Positions 50,133 to 58,841 are shown, counted from the first letter of the stretch. The stretch is DNA of 64,000 bases from Candidatus Saccharimonadota bacterium (GCA_016866755.1 VGLK01000002.1:100971-164970), one strand, 5' to 3'. Numbers and translations are program-made. The notes: generated by a model not told the origin, from the sequence alone.

Positions 50133-50537
50133 ATCAAAATACCAAAGTTTGCCTCTAGAAGCTGCTGTATTTTTATCACCAATCTTAGCTTTATAGACAG
50201 TCGCTGCCGCTAAATGTGGCGTAATGCCACCAAATACCTCGGCATACACAGCCCGTCCTGCCTCAGCCGCCTCACCAGCTAGCGCCTGTGCGGTCGACTG
50301 AATATAAATACCTTTTAGCCCACTAGATTTATCTGGCGACCAAATCACAATACTTATCTGTGGCCGTTCGGCAATATTTTTTGAATGCACCGTCTCTGGA
50401 CTCGATAGCCAATAAACATTCTCTTCATCAAACGCCAAATGCAGCGGCGTATTCCATGGCCGGCCGTCTTGCTGAACAGTTGCCAAGCTCCCTACCCGTA
50501 CACCATCAAGAATTTCATCAAATACATGCGTCTTCAT
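50115..50537 (-). CDS. Pyridoxamine 5'-phosphate oxidase-like flavin-binding protein
   Basis: The 140 residues form an FMN-binding split barrel: VGSLATVQQDGRPWNTPLHL, VYWLSSPETVHSKNIAERP and VIWSPDKSSGLKGIYIQ. Family members reduce or bind flavins or F420, and the substrate cannot be told. It lies 10 bases after nrdB and before the Cys-x-x-Cys gene, so it belongs to the nrd operon. A flavin-based role in metallocofactor assembly or reduction is possible but not shown. Confidence 0.85.
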   Translation of the reverse strand: MKTHVFDEILDGVRVGSLATVQQDGRPWNTPLHLAFDEENVYWLSSPETVHSKNIAERPQISIVIWSPDKSSGLKGIYIQSTAQALAGEAAEAGRAVYAEVFGGITPHLAAATVYKAKIGDKNTAASRGKLWYFDGDNTL

Positions 50538-50547
50538 TGCGTACCGC

Positions 50548-51543
50548 CTACTTTGTCGTATTTACTTCGTAACTAGTATTGGTGCTCTCAAAAAAGTTAA
50601 CAAGCTCTAGCGTATCGTTCGCAGCCGCCATCCACTTAGCCGGGTTGGCCACGTTAAATTCCGGCTCAAAACCAAGCTCTTCTAGGCGGCGATCGGTCAT
50701 ATACTGCACATATTGATTTACGTAATCAGCATTTAAGCCAAGAATTCCCTTTGGCAACATATCTCTGTTATAAGCCTCTTCAAGTTTAACGGCCTCAACA
50801 ATTAGGCTACGAATTTCTGCTGCAAATTCTTCGGTTTGCAGTTCAGGATTTTCGTCTAAAATAGTTAACAGCAAGTTAATACCAAATGTTAAATGCAAAT
50901 TTTCGTCCTTGGTGATCCAATCAAGCAAACTGCCCACGTTGCGCAGCAAATTACGCTGGCGGAAACTCATTCCAACCATAAAGCCCGAGTAAAACCAAAT
51001 ACCTTCAAGCACAATATTGTACGCAACTAAACTGCGAACAAAATCTTTCTTACCCTCTAAGGTGTAAATATCAAGGTCTTTACTTAGCATAACTTCAAGG
51101 TGCTTATTTTGAAACGCTGCCTTGTCGGCTAGCGATTTTTTGCCAAAGCCAGCCGCATAAATCTCTTCGCGATTAAACGGAAAGGTTTCAATAATGTACT
51201 CAAATGTCATAAAGTGGTTAGCTTCTTCCCACATTTGCTTACTTAAATACAGCTGAGCTTCAGCGGCGTTAACATACGGGTAAATACCAAAAGCCAGCGA
51301 TTTATTAATAAGCAGCTCGTTAGGATTAAGATAGCTAATAACCGTTTTAAGGGCGTGCTTTTCTTCATCGGTCATCTTCTCAAAATCGGATAGGTCTTGC
51401 ACCAGCTGCACCTCGTTCGGAAACCAAGTGTTCGCTACGGCTTGGTTGTAAAGGTCGTACGCCCACTGGTAGCGAACAGGCTTAAGCTGCAGGCCGTCGC
51501 GCAAGCCAGAACCTAAAATACCAGTTGAATGTGAATCTGTCAT
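50548..51543 (-). CDS. nrdB: Ribonucleotide reductase small subunit, class Ic-like
   Basis: The small subunit carries the dimetal site that generates the radical. Six ligands can be placed: E76, E107 and H110 (W-E-E-A-N-H), E180, and E214 and H217 (DENLH). The position four residues after H110, Tyr122 in E. coli, is F114. A Phe here together with Glu as first ligand is the hallmark of class Ic enzymes such as the Mn/Fe-type one of Chlamydia. At 331 residues it is full-length, with conserved C-terminal aromatic NFFESTNTSYEV for NrdA binding. It follows nrdA by 14 bases. Confidence 0.92.
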   Translation of the reverse strand: MTDSHSTGILGSGLRDGLQLKPVRYQWAYDLYNQAVANTWFPNEVQLVQDLSDFEKMTDEEKHALKTVISYLNPNELLINKSLAFGIYPYVNAAEAQLYLSKQMWEEANHFMTFEYIIETFPFNREEIYAAGFGKKSLADKAAFQNKHLEVMLSKDLDIYTLEGKKDFVRSLVAYNIVLEGIWFYSGFMVGMSFRQRNLLRNVGSLLDWITKDENLHLTFGINLLLTILDENPELQTEEFAAEIRSLIVEAVKLEEAYNRDMLPKGILGLNADYVNQYVQYMTDRRLEELGFEPEFNVANPAKWMAAANDTLELVNFFESTNTSYEVNTTK

Positions 51544-51557
51544 ATTACTCTCCCCCT

Positions 51558-53960
51558 TTAATTCTTTACCTTAGCAAAACCAAAGCCAACTTTTCGGCCG
51601 CCGCTTTGAGCTTTAATTTTATCAGCTTTATTTGATGCCACGGTTGTTTGCTCGGATTGGTGGCGAGGCTTTACGTGCAGATAGTATGTTGTTTTAAGGC
51701 CACGTACCCATGCTTCGTGGTAAATTTTTTCGTACTCGTCAATGTCGCGAGTCTCAAGGTACATATTGCGCGAAATCGCTTGATCAACCCACTTTTGCGC
51801 CCGAGCAGCTACTTCAATAAATGCGTACGGGCTAAGCTGAAAGCTAGTTTTGTAAATTGCCTTAATGTCATCTGGAATAGCGTCGATAACTTGAATATCG
51901 CCCTGATTAGCAAGTAGATCGTCTTTAACCTGTTCCCACAAACCAAGTCGCTTTAAATCGGCCACAAGATTTGTATTTACTTCCAAAAACTTTCCGTTCA
52001 GTGTTGAGCGGCTAAAAATTTGCGAAAATTGTGGATCGATACCCGGCGTAGTACCAGCAATATGCCCAATGTTAGCGGTTGGTGCAATAGCCATAAGCGT
52101 AGCATTGCGCATACCCTTTTTTACCTTGGCGCGTAAACTTTCCCAATCAAGGCGCACCGTGCGATCAATTTTTACGTCTAGGGCGCGGTCTTTAGCAAGT
52201 GCTTCAAGCGTATCAATTGGTAGTACGCCCTTGCTCCAACCACTGCCCTCAAACTTTGGATAGCTTCCTAGTTTTTGAGCTAGCTCGGCCGATTCGTCGA
52301 TGGCGTGATAACTAATGTGTTCAGTCAGCATGTCAATCAGTTCGTAGGCTTCGTTTGATTCATAACTGTGCCCAAGCTTCTCTAACACGTCACTGAGTCC
52401 CATAATACCAAGGCCAAGGGCGCGAGTTTGAGAGTTGGCATACATTGCTTCGGGAACCGGCAAATTGGTAATATCTACCAAATTATCAAGCTGACGAATG
52501 GCGCTACGGGCACTCGCTTCTAACCGTGCAAAGTCCCAAGTTTTATCTTCTTTTAGATGTGCTGAGAGGTTAATACTTACTAGGTTACACACCGCAATAT
52601 TGTCGTTATCTTGCGGCAGGGTAATTTCGGTACACAGGTTGGAAAGATGGATTGTACCAGTATTATTATTGAGGGCTCGCACGTTAATCGTATCTTTCCA
52701 GGTAAGCCATGGGTGGCTGGTGGCCTGTAGTTGAATCAAAATTTGACGGTACTGCTCGCGAGCCGAAATCTTCTCGAATTTACGAAGTTTACCGGCCTCG
52801 GCTTGCGCGACATAATGCGCATACCGTTCGCTAAATTCTTTACCGTAAAGCTCGGTTAAATCCATAACTTCGGCTGGATCAAATAGGTACCACGGTTCGT
52901 CGTTATGAGCGCGGCGCATAAATTCATCAGAAATAAATACGGCCGTATTGGCAAAACGTGTACGCAAATATGGATCGCCAGAGTTTTGACGTAAATCTAA
53001 AAATTGCGGAAAATTAAGGTGCCAGTTTTCCATATACAGAGCTGCGGCACCGGCTTTTTTACCTTTTCGGCTAACTGCAAACAGCGCCGAATCGATCATT
53101 TTCATAAAAGGAATTGGACCAGTGCTTTCGGTGTTAGTAGTTTTCACCGGACTGCCAGCCGCGCGCAGTTTAGAAAAGCCAATTCCAATACCGCCCGTTC
53201 CCTTAGCAATCCACATAGTGTCGCGAACACTTTTAGCAATCGATTCCATATCGTCATCAACATTAATAAGAAAACAGTTGGAAAGCTGAGGCATAGCACC
53301 GCCAGCGTTTACGCGAGTTGAACCACCTGGCACGTAGTCTAAGTTAGCCATGTGGGTGTAAAAATCTATTGCTGCGGCAGTCGGGTCACTCTCGTTAATA
53401 CTTAGTCCCATGGCAATGCGCATGTGCGTAAACTGCGGCACCTCAATCGGCTCACCGCCACCCTTTCGTAGGGCGTAACGATTTTTGTTTGTAATGACAC
53501 CTAGGTATTTACTAAGGTGGTCTTTTGCTGGGTCGAGGGCGTTCGCCAGCTTGTCAAGATTAAACCGACCATCACCTAGTCGTGGGTCTAGTAATCCAGA
53601 CTTAATGCCATCGGCTACATAAGGAGCAAACTTTTCGGCGTGCAGCATTTTTAGTGAATCAGCAGACGTATACGAGCCGAGAATATTTTTGTACAGTGTC
53701 TTAAGAAGTAGACGCGCCGCAATTGTGTCGTAGTCTGGATCGTCTTTAACGTTTTGCAGCGTAGTTTGAATTACTGCCTCATCAAGCTGATCGGTAGTAA
53801 TTCCATCAAATAATGTTAGTTGAATTTGGCTCGCCACGTTCGCAACTTTGGCAATTTGGTCTGGCAAACCTTCGCTGGCCTCTACCAGTGCAATGTTAAT
53901 TTTATTGGCGTCAAATGGTTCGCGGGTGCCATCGCGTTTAACCACAGAAATGTTGCTCAT
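51558..53960 (-). CDS. nrdA: Ribonucleotide reductase large subunit without C-terminal cysteine pair
   Basis: NrdA reduces ribonucleoside diphosphates. An N-terminal ATP cone (VVKRDGTREPFDANKINIAL) precedes the barrel, which has the active-site Cys in AMPQLSNC, the thiyl radical Cys in LSNLCTEI, and the partner Cys in AVCNLVSINL. The enzyme usually ends in a second cysteine pair that re-reduces this site. The last 60 residues here contain no Cys at all and end in a Lys/Gly-rich GGRKVGFGFAKVKN. All 800 residues are in one uninterrupted frame, so this is not a frameshift. The 57-residue gene at 49875 may supply the tail. Confidence 0.95.
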   Translation of the reverse strand: MSNISVVKRDGTREPFDANKINIALVEASEGLPDQIAKVANVASQIQLTLFDGITTDQLDEAVIQTTLQNVKDDPDYDTIAARLLLKTLYKNILGSYTSADSLKMLHAEKFAPYVADGIKSGLLDPRLGDGRFNLDKLANALDPAKDHLSKYLGVITNKNRYALRKGGGEPIEVPQFTHMRIAMGLSINESDPTAAAIDFYTHMANLDYVPGGSTRVNAGGAMPQLSNCFLINVDDDMESIAKSVRDTMWIAKGTGGIGIGFSKLRAAGSPVKTTNTESTGPIPFMKMIDSALFAVSRKGKKAGAAALYMENWHLNFPQFLDLRQNSGDPYLRTRFANTAVFISDEFMRRAHNDEPWYLFDPAEVMDLTELYGKEFSERYAHYVAQAEAGKLRKFEKISAREQYRQILIQLQATSHPWLTWKDTINVRALNNNTGTIHLSNLCTEITLPQDNDNIAVCNLVSINLSAHLKEDKTWDFARLEASARSAIRQLDNLVDITNLPVPEAMYANSQTRALGLGIMGLSDVLEKLGHSYESNEAYELIDMLTEHISYHAIDESAELAQKLGSYPKFEGSGWSKGVLPIDTLEALAKDRALDVKIDRTVRLDWESLRAKVKKGMRNATLMAIAPTANIGHIAGTTPGIDPQFSQIFSRSTLNGKFLEVNTNLVADLKRLGLWEQVKDDLLANQGDIQVIDAIPDDIKAIYKTSFQLSPYAFIEVAARAQKWVDQAISRNMYLETRDIDEYEKIYHEAWVRGLKTTYYLHVKPRHQSEQTTVASNKADKIKAQSGGRKVGFGFAKVKN

Positions 53961-54120
53961 AAAAAGAGCCCCCTATATTAGTTTTTATACCCTCCGATTC
54001 ACCTCGACACTCTTCTCTACCCAAGAAGTGTTACAGTGCGCAAGAAAAGTGACATAAAGAGGTAACCTCTCTTGCCCTGCAGTCTTTTCGTGCGCCTTGG
54101 TGTCTGTGTTTTCGTAACGC

Positions 54121-54132
54121 CTACATATGTAG
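54121..54132. promoter_or_regulatory. Palindrome downstream of the nrd start site
   Basis: CTACATATGTAG, a perfect 12-bp palindrome, begins a few bases after the predicted transcription start. It is one helical turn in size and is a candidate operator. It resembles but does not match the NrdR box. Confidence 0.45.
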
Positions 54133-54144
54133 TGTCTGTACATA

Positions 54145-54173
54145 ATAGTAGCCCCTAGATGTATGGTTTTCAA
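54145..54173 (-). promoter_or_regulatory. nrdA operon promoter
   Basis: TTGAAA (54168-54173), 17-base spacer, TACTAT (54145-54150), reading toward nrdA. Confidence 0.6.
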
Positions 54174-54259
54174 GTTAAATAGGTAAAATATTTACGAAAA
54201 AAAGCATAAATACTATCTTCACCTCTATAGGGTTACTGTTTGTTATTTACAACAAGCCT

Positions 54260-55699
54260 TTATAGTTGCGCAAGACAACGCTGCTGCAATGGTTCAAGGG
54301 GCGCATAGTTATCATAAAAAACCTCGGCTGGGGGAATAGAGAGTGTAGTCTGATTTGGCATATTTATAGGGGTATTTTGATAAGCAGCTACAATATTACC
54401 TTTTGTTTTAAAAGTTGGATCAACGCTATAAGACTGATGCGAAAATGCCGCACGAAAAGGTGCATCAAGCTGCGAGAGCAGCTGACGGCACTCGGTTCCG
54501 TTACCAGCCACAATGTTAACCACCACAAGTCCATCTGGCGTCACCGCTCGCCGTAACTGCTGACTAAATTCGTGCGTCGAGAGACTAAACGGCGTTAGGA
54601 TATCGCCAAACACATCTACCACTACTACATCGTATTTAATGGCCGTACGGTTTAAATACGAACGGGCATCTTCGGCAATCGTGGTAACATTAGCCGGTTT
54701 GCTATAGGCAAAATACTTTTCCGAAATAGCCTCAAGTTCAGGATCAATCTCTATAACGTCAATCTGCGCCTCTGGGTATGCCGCACTTAGTGAGCGCGGC
54801 AAGCTATAGGCTCCGCCACCTAATATAGCAATAGTACGCGGTTGGCTAGTATTACGTTCAATGGTCGCTTGAGTTTGCTCGGCATACCATAGCACAAGCC
54901 GCTGAGGGTCGCTCAGTGACACCGCCGATTGAATACCCGACGGCCCAGTGGCGAGCGTTCGTACCCTATCGCCCGTTTGCCGTACGCGAGCTTCGTTAAT
55001 GGCATAGCTTGCTGAAGGCGTCTCTACCACTAGCTGACCGCTCGATGCCAACACCGCCACACCTACAATACATAGGGTAAGCGAGACGGCAGCTCGCTGA
55101 GCAGTTTTATACCACGGTGCAATTACCCAACTTGTAAGTACAAAAAGTACCGCCACTACAATAAACGATTCGCGCACTCCTAAAATACCAAATAGTACAA
55201 AACCAGCTAAAAACGTACCTGTAATACCACCAATTGCATCAAGAGCGGTAATTCCCGCTACCGACTTACCTGATGTCTCGAGTGATGAGATGTTTAGCTT
55301 GGTAATATACGGACTAATCATGCCGATTAGTAAACTGGTAGGTGCAAATAAAAACAACGATATAAGCACACCCTGAATTCGCGCATCACCCACCGATTGC
55401 ACCACTAGCGACATTACATTATCCGACACCAACACCACGCCAACAATACTTACCGCAACCGCCATGCAAAGCCATACAATATCGGTAGGTTTGGTGCGTT
55501 TGTCGGCCAGCGTTCCACCTAGCCAATAACCTAGACTTAATGCCGCAATAATCACCCCAATTACGCTGGTCCACACATAAATTGAACCACCAATGCTTGG
55601 TGCCAGCATACGAGCTGCCGCCAGCTCAAACACCATTAACGAAAAACCAACCACAAAGGCTAAAATTGGTAGTGGTGTTAATATTTTTGGCTGATTCAT
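54260..55699 (-). CDS. Membrane-bound spermidine synthase-like protein
   Basis: The N-terminal half has about seven hydrophobic segments (FVVGFSLMVFELAAARMLAP at the start) and the C-terminal half (from about residue 250) is a spermidine synthase-like Rossmann domain with ILGGGAYSLPRSL, DVIEIDPELEAI and DVVVVDVFGD. The usual polyamine-binding residues are not clearly kept, so polyamine synthesis is uncertain; some such fusions may act on other substrates or transport. The gene runs toward nrdA and ends 299 bases upstream of it. It starts 9 bases after tyrA. Confidence 0.82.
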   Translation of the reverse strand: MNQPKILTPLPILAFVVGFSLMVFELAAARMLAPSIGGSIYVWTSVIGVIIAALSLGYWLGGTLADKRTKPTDIVWLCMAVAVSIVGVVLVSDNVMSLVVQSVGDARIQGVLISLFLFAPTSLLIGMISPYITKLNISSLETSGKSVAGITALDAIGGITGTFLAGFVLFGILGVRESFIVVAVLFVLTSWVIAPWYKTAQRAAVSLTLCIVGVAVLASSGQLVVETPSASYAINEARVRQTGDRVRTLATGPSGIQSAVSLSDPQRLVLWYAEQTQATIERNTSQPRTIAILGGGAYSLPRSLSAAYPEAQIDVIEIDPELEAISEKYFAYSKPANVTTIAEDARSYLNRTAIKYDVVVVDVFGDILTPFSLSTHEFSQQLRRAVTPDGLVVVNIVAGNGTECRQLLSQLDAPFRAAFSHQSYSVDPTFKTKGNIVAAYQNTPINMPNQTTLSIPPAEVFYDNYAPLEPLQQRCLAQL

Positions 55700-55708
55700 A
55701 ACGGTCTC

Positions 55709-56449
55709 TTATTTCTGTTCAATTTTAGTATTTAAAGAGTGACAAGCGCGTGAAAATTCATTTCGCACCTGACTTGCATAGGGATTTTCGTGCACAATCG
55801 ACATAAACAAATCCCAGCTATCGCTGCCCTGAATACGCTTCATATCAAGCAAATCCTCGTAGGCCATAGTCGCAAGCGGTGTGTCGGGTATTGCCATTTC
55901 GTCCATTACCCGGCCAATATAATGACTAAGCCCCTGCACGTAAGCCATACTTTTATCGTGTTCAGCTGGCGTAGTCTCTATAATTTTAAGGCCAAGGGTG
56001 TGCGAAATAAAGTTTCGAACTAGGCTTTCTGACTCAGCCGCTATCCGCGTGGGCACATAGGCACATTTCAAGTCCCTTACTCCACCATTTTTTTGAATAC
56101 TGGCCGGGCCAAACATCGGGTGCGTGCCAACAATACTGCAGCTGGCTGGCAAATATTTTTCTAACACCGCCAATGGATTTACTTTAACCGAACAGACATC
56201 AATTACTAATGCCTTAGAATTGACCATAACACCGTACTGTGAAAAGAATGCCTTAAAATATTGCGAGGGAAACGAGGGGATAATAATTGGCTGGGCTAAA
56301 GCTTCCTCGAGTTTAACAAATCGCACCCCAGCTGCATCAACTCTATTTTGGCGCGAACTTACCACAATATCAGCATAGGGCGCCAACATCGTAATCAATA
56401 CTTTCGTAAAGTCACCGTAACCGATAATGCCAATTTTAAGTTTAGTCAT
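55709..56449 (-). CDS. tyrA: Prephenate/arogenate dehydrogenase
   Basis: TyrA oxidatively decarboxylates prephenate or arogenate on the way to tyrosine. The N-terminal NAD(P)-binding loop KIGIIGYGDFTKVL, the GTHPMFGP motif and the catalytic His in QGLSHYIGRVM are visible. At 246 residues it lacks a chorismate mutase or ACT domain. The window holds this and pheA, but no genes of the shikimate pathway or aromatic aminotransferase. Confidence 0.9.
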   Translation of the reverse strand: MTKLKIGIIGYGDFTKVLITMLAPYADIVVSSRQNRVDAAGVRFVKLEEALAQPIIIPSFPSQYFKAFFSQYGVMVNSKALVIDVCSVKVNPLAVLEKYLPASCSIVGTHPMFGPASIQKNGGVRDLKCAYVPTRIAAESESLVRNFISHTLGLKIIETTPAEHDKSMAYVQGLSHYIGRVMDEMAIPDTPLATMAYEDLLDMKRIQGSDSWDLFMSIVHENPYASQVRNEFSRACHSLNTKIEQK

Positions 56450-56504
56450 ACTCTCTTCTCTGTCGCTGCCATTTGAATGGTATATTTTTATAATTTCGTT
56501 AATC

Positions 56505-56594
56505 TGGCGGAGAGAACAGGATTCGAACCTGCGATAGCATTGCTGCTATACACGCTTTCCAAGCGTGCGCCTTCAACCACTCGGCCACCTCTCC
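56505..56594 (-). tRNA. tRNA-Ser (anticodon GGA)
   Basis: Minus strand. The acceptor strands GGAGAGG and TCTCTCC pair, followed by discriminator G and an encoded CCA (56505-56507). The anticodon loop is TTGGAAA on a CACGC/GCGTG stem, giving GGA. The long variable arm ATAGC/GCTAT and the T loop TTCGAAT are typical of serine tRNAs. Confidence 0.97.
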
Positions 56595-56666
56595 ATAATT
56601 TGGTAACTATCTTACTATAGCAAAGATTACACTGTTTTTACGCTAGCCGATACGCCATAAAAATTC

Positions 56667-56672
56667 TATACT
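56667..56672 (+). promoter_or_regulatory. -10 hexamer of the ABC transporter operon (leaderless)
   Basis: TATACT ends eight bases before the ATG at 56681. Confidence 0.4.
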
Positions 56673-56680
56673 ATAGAATA

Positions 56681-57598
56681 ATGGCCCAGACTAAAAATAA
56701 CACTGTCATTCAGCTCAAAGACCTAAAAAAAAGGTTCGGGATTGGCGACGCAGAGCATTACGCGCTGCGTGGTATTGATTTGACGATTAAAAAGGGTGAA
56801 TTTGTGGCAATTATGGGCCCGAGCGGCTGCGGCAAAACCACACTTCTTAATATTCTCGGTCTACTTGATCGTGCAAGTGACGGCGAATATTTACTTGATG
56901 GCCGCTCGGTGGAAGACTTAAGCAGCCACAAGCAAGCGGCGATTCGTTCAAAAAATATTGGCATAATATTTCAAAATTTTAACCTTGTGCCGCGCATGAG
57001 TGTAATTGAAAACGTGGCGCTTCCGCTTACCTACAAGGGAATGAGTAAAACTAAACGCCTTACCCGCGCTAGCGAAGTTTTAAAAGCCTTTCACCTTTCG
57101 GAACGAGAATATTATATGCCTTGGCAACTAAGTGGAGGCCAAACGCAGCGCGTGGCGATTGCGCGGGCACTAGTAAACGAACCGTCGATTATTCTAGCCG
57201 ATGAACCAACCGGTAACCTCGACTCTAAAGCGAGCCACATTATTATGGAAGAGCTGTCTGATCTTCATGCGCAAGGTAACACTATCATTATGGTGACACA
57301 CAATCCTAACCTTACCGCCTATGCTAGCCGCGTTATCCATATGGCAGACGGTCGCATCGAATCTGACACTAGCCAACACAAGGCACCATCGGCACCGGTG
57401 TACGGACGGCCACTTGGCGGCAAAAAACCTAAGGCAGACGAAGAAACAGAAGACTCCTCAGCACCGACAACCCAACCAACCGACGCCGTTCTCGAATCAA
57501 CAAAGTCAATCCAACCCGTTCGCCGTTCAATGGCAAAAACAAGAGTTCGGGTAAAAAAAGTAAAGATTAAAAATGTCCGAAAGCGAGACCGAAAATAA
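56681..57598 (+). CDS. ABC transporter ATP-binding protein (MacB/LolD-like)
   Basis: Walker [13 protein letters not shown] loop, the signature [15 protein letters not shown], Walker [14 protein letters not shown] and the H loop VTHN form a complete ABC ATPase of the MacB/LolD group in the first 225 residues. Residues about 230-305 are an unusual tail, first Pro/Glu/Thr-rich and then very basic ([19 protein letters not shown]). The gene overlaps the permease gene by 26 bases, so the two form one transporter. Such systems act in extrusion or lipoprotein handling; the substrate is unknown. Confidence 0.9.
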   Translation: MAQTKNNTVIQLKDLKKRFGIGDAEHYALRGIDLTIKKGEFVAIMGPSGCGKTTLLNILGLLDRASDGEYLLDGRSVEDLSSHKQAAIRSKNIGIIFQNFNLVPRMSVIENVALPLTYKGMSKTKRLTRASEVLKAFHLSEREYYMPWQLSGGQTQRVAIARALVNEPSIILADEPTGNLDSKASHIIMEELSDLHAQGNTIIMVTHNPNLTAYASRVIHMADGRIESDTSQHKAPSAPVYGRPLGGKKPKADEETEDSSAPTTQPTDAVLESTKSIQPVRRSMAKTRVRVKKVKIKNVRKRDRK

Positions 57599-58835
57599 TA
57601 TGCGCAACCTGCTGTTTGCTCACCACCTTGAGAATGCTTTTGAATCGCTCCTATCGCACCGTTTACGCACCCTGCTTACCGTGCTGGGCGTAACTATTGG
57701 TGTCGCCAGTGTAACCGCAATCCTTTCCCTTACCGAAGGGGCAACAAAACTGGTGCAAGATCAAGTCGATCAGCTTAGTGGCAACGTTGGCGTTATCCGA
57801 TCGGGTGCTGAAATTACCAATGAAGCCGAATCGCTTACCCGAACCCAAACAAACTATGCAACCGCCACCCTTACCGAGGACGACCTCGCGGCACTTGAAG
57901 AGCTCCCCCATCTTGAAGCAATTGCTCCGCTTATGAACATTCGCACTACACTTAAAAGTAACGACCCGGGTAGCACCTCTAAGAGCCATCTAGTAGTGGG
58001 TACGACGCCCGATTTAGCTAAAATTAACAATCTTACCCTAGGTTCTGGCCAGTTTATGGACGAGATTTCCAATGCTAACGCGGCAGTACTTGGTGAGCAG
58101 TTATCAGTTGATCTTTTTGGCACCGAACAATCAATTGGTAAAACTTTTACTATTCGCGATCAAACGTTTACGGTAATTGGCGTGCTAAACATGACGAACC
58201 AGCCGGTTAATTTTAGTAGTATTGATTTTGACAATTCAGCCCTTATTAGCCTTGAAAGTGCAAAATCGTTCACTCAAAATATTGCCCAAATTCAACAAAT
58301 TAATCTGCGAGCCGATTCTCCTAGTAACATTACACCCATGATGCAAGCGGCCGAAGAAGCTTTACTAACCACCCACAAGGGTGAACGTGATTTTACGGTA
58401 CTCGCCAGTGATGCAATTGCCGAACCTACAAGTCAACTGTTTCGCACACTCGCGGCACTTAGTACAATTATTGCCGGTATTTCGCTTGTTGTTGGTGGCA
58501 TTGGAATTATGAACATTATGCTAGTGAGTGTGGCTGAGCGAACCCGTGAAATTGGCATTCGAAAATCGGTTGGTGCGAGTAACCGCCACATTATTTGGCA
58601 GTACATTATTGAGTCGCTAGCTATCAGCATTACTGGTGGCGTGCTCGGTTATTTACTTGGTTTGTTTGCCGCATTCCTGCTTGGAATGGTACTACCATTT
58701 ACGCCGCAGCTTAGTTTTGAAGTAGCGGGCATTGCCCTAGGATTAGCCTTGTTAACCGGGGTAATATTTGGATTGTATCCAGCTATTAAGGCGGCTCGCA
58801 AAGACCCAATTATGTCGCTACGGCAAACACATTAG
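57573..58835 (+). CDS. ABC transporter permease (MacB/FtsX type)
   Basis: One N-terminal membrane helix (TLLTVLGVTIGVASVTAILS) is followed by a large outer domain (residues about 60-270) and three C-terminal helices starting at IIAGISLVVGGIGIMNIMLV, the MacB-PCD plus FtsX layout. EIGIRKSVGASNRHI is the conserved coupling segment. The start is either the ATG at 57573 or the ATG nine codons later at 57600. It pairs with the preceding ATPase. Confidence 0.9.
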   Translation: MSESETENNMRNLLFAHHLENAFESLLSHRLRTLLTVLGVTIGVASVTAILSLTEGATKLVQDQVDQLSGNVGVIRSGAEITNEAESLTRTQTNYATATLTEDDLAALEELPHLEAIAPLMNIRTTLKSNDPGSTSKSHLVVGTTPDLAKINNLTLGSGQFMDEISNANAAVLGEQLSVDLFGTEQSIGKTFTIRDQTFTVIGVLNMTNQPVNFSSIDFDNSALISLESAKSFTQNIAQIQQINLRADSPSNITPMMQAAEEALLTTHKGERDFTVLASDAIAEPTSQLFRTLAALSTIIAGISLVVGGIGIMNIMLVSVAERTREIGIRKSVGASNRHIIWQYIIESLAISITGGVLGYLLGLFAAFLLGMVLPFTPQLSFEVAGIALGLALLTGVIFGLYPAIKAARKDPIMSLRQTH

Positions 58836-58841
58836 TATAAA

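Larger units (their letters stand above)
53961..54259. other. nrd upstream region: long structured leader
   Basis: Between the nrd promoter and the nrdA ATG lies a leader of about 178 bases. It can form AGAGGT-ACCTCT-type pairing (AGAGGTTACCTCT around 54055-54070) and ACACTTCT with AGAAGAGTGT (around 54005-54035), then AGGGGG as ribosome binding site. No known riboswitch is recognised. The remainder (54174-54259) is AT-rich and shows no gene. Confidence 0.4.

Noticed and set aside
54121..54132. NrdR box before nrdA
   Set aside because: The palindrome CTACATATGTAG has a different length and centre from the NrdR consensus, so it is reported only as a generic operator candidate.
53985..54173. 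62-codon frame in the nrd leader as a leader peptide
   Set aside because: It begins upstream of the predicted transcription start, lacks a ribosome binding site and shows no protein-like pattern.
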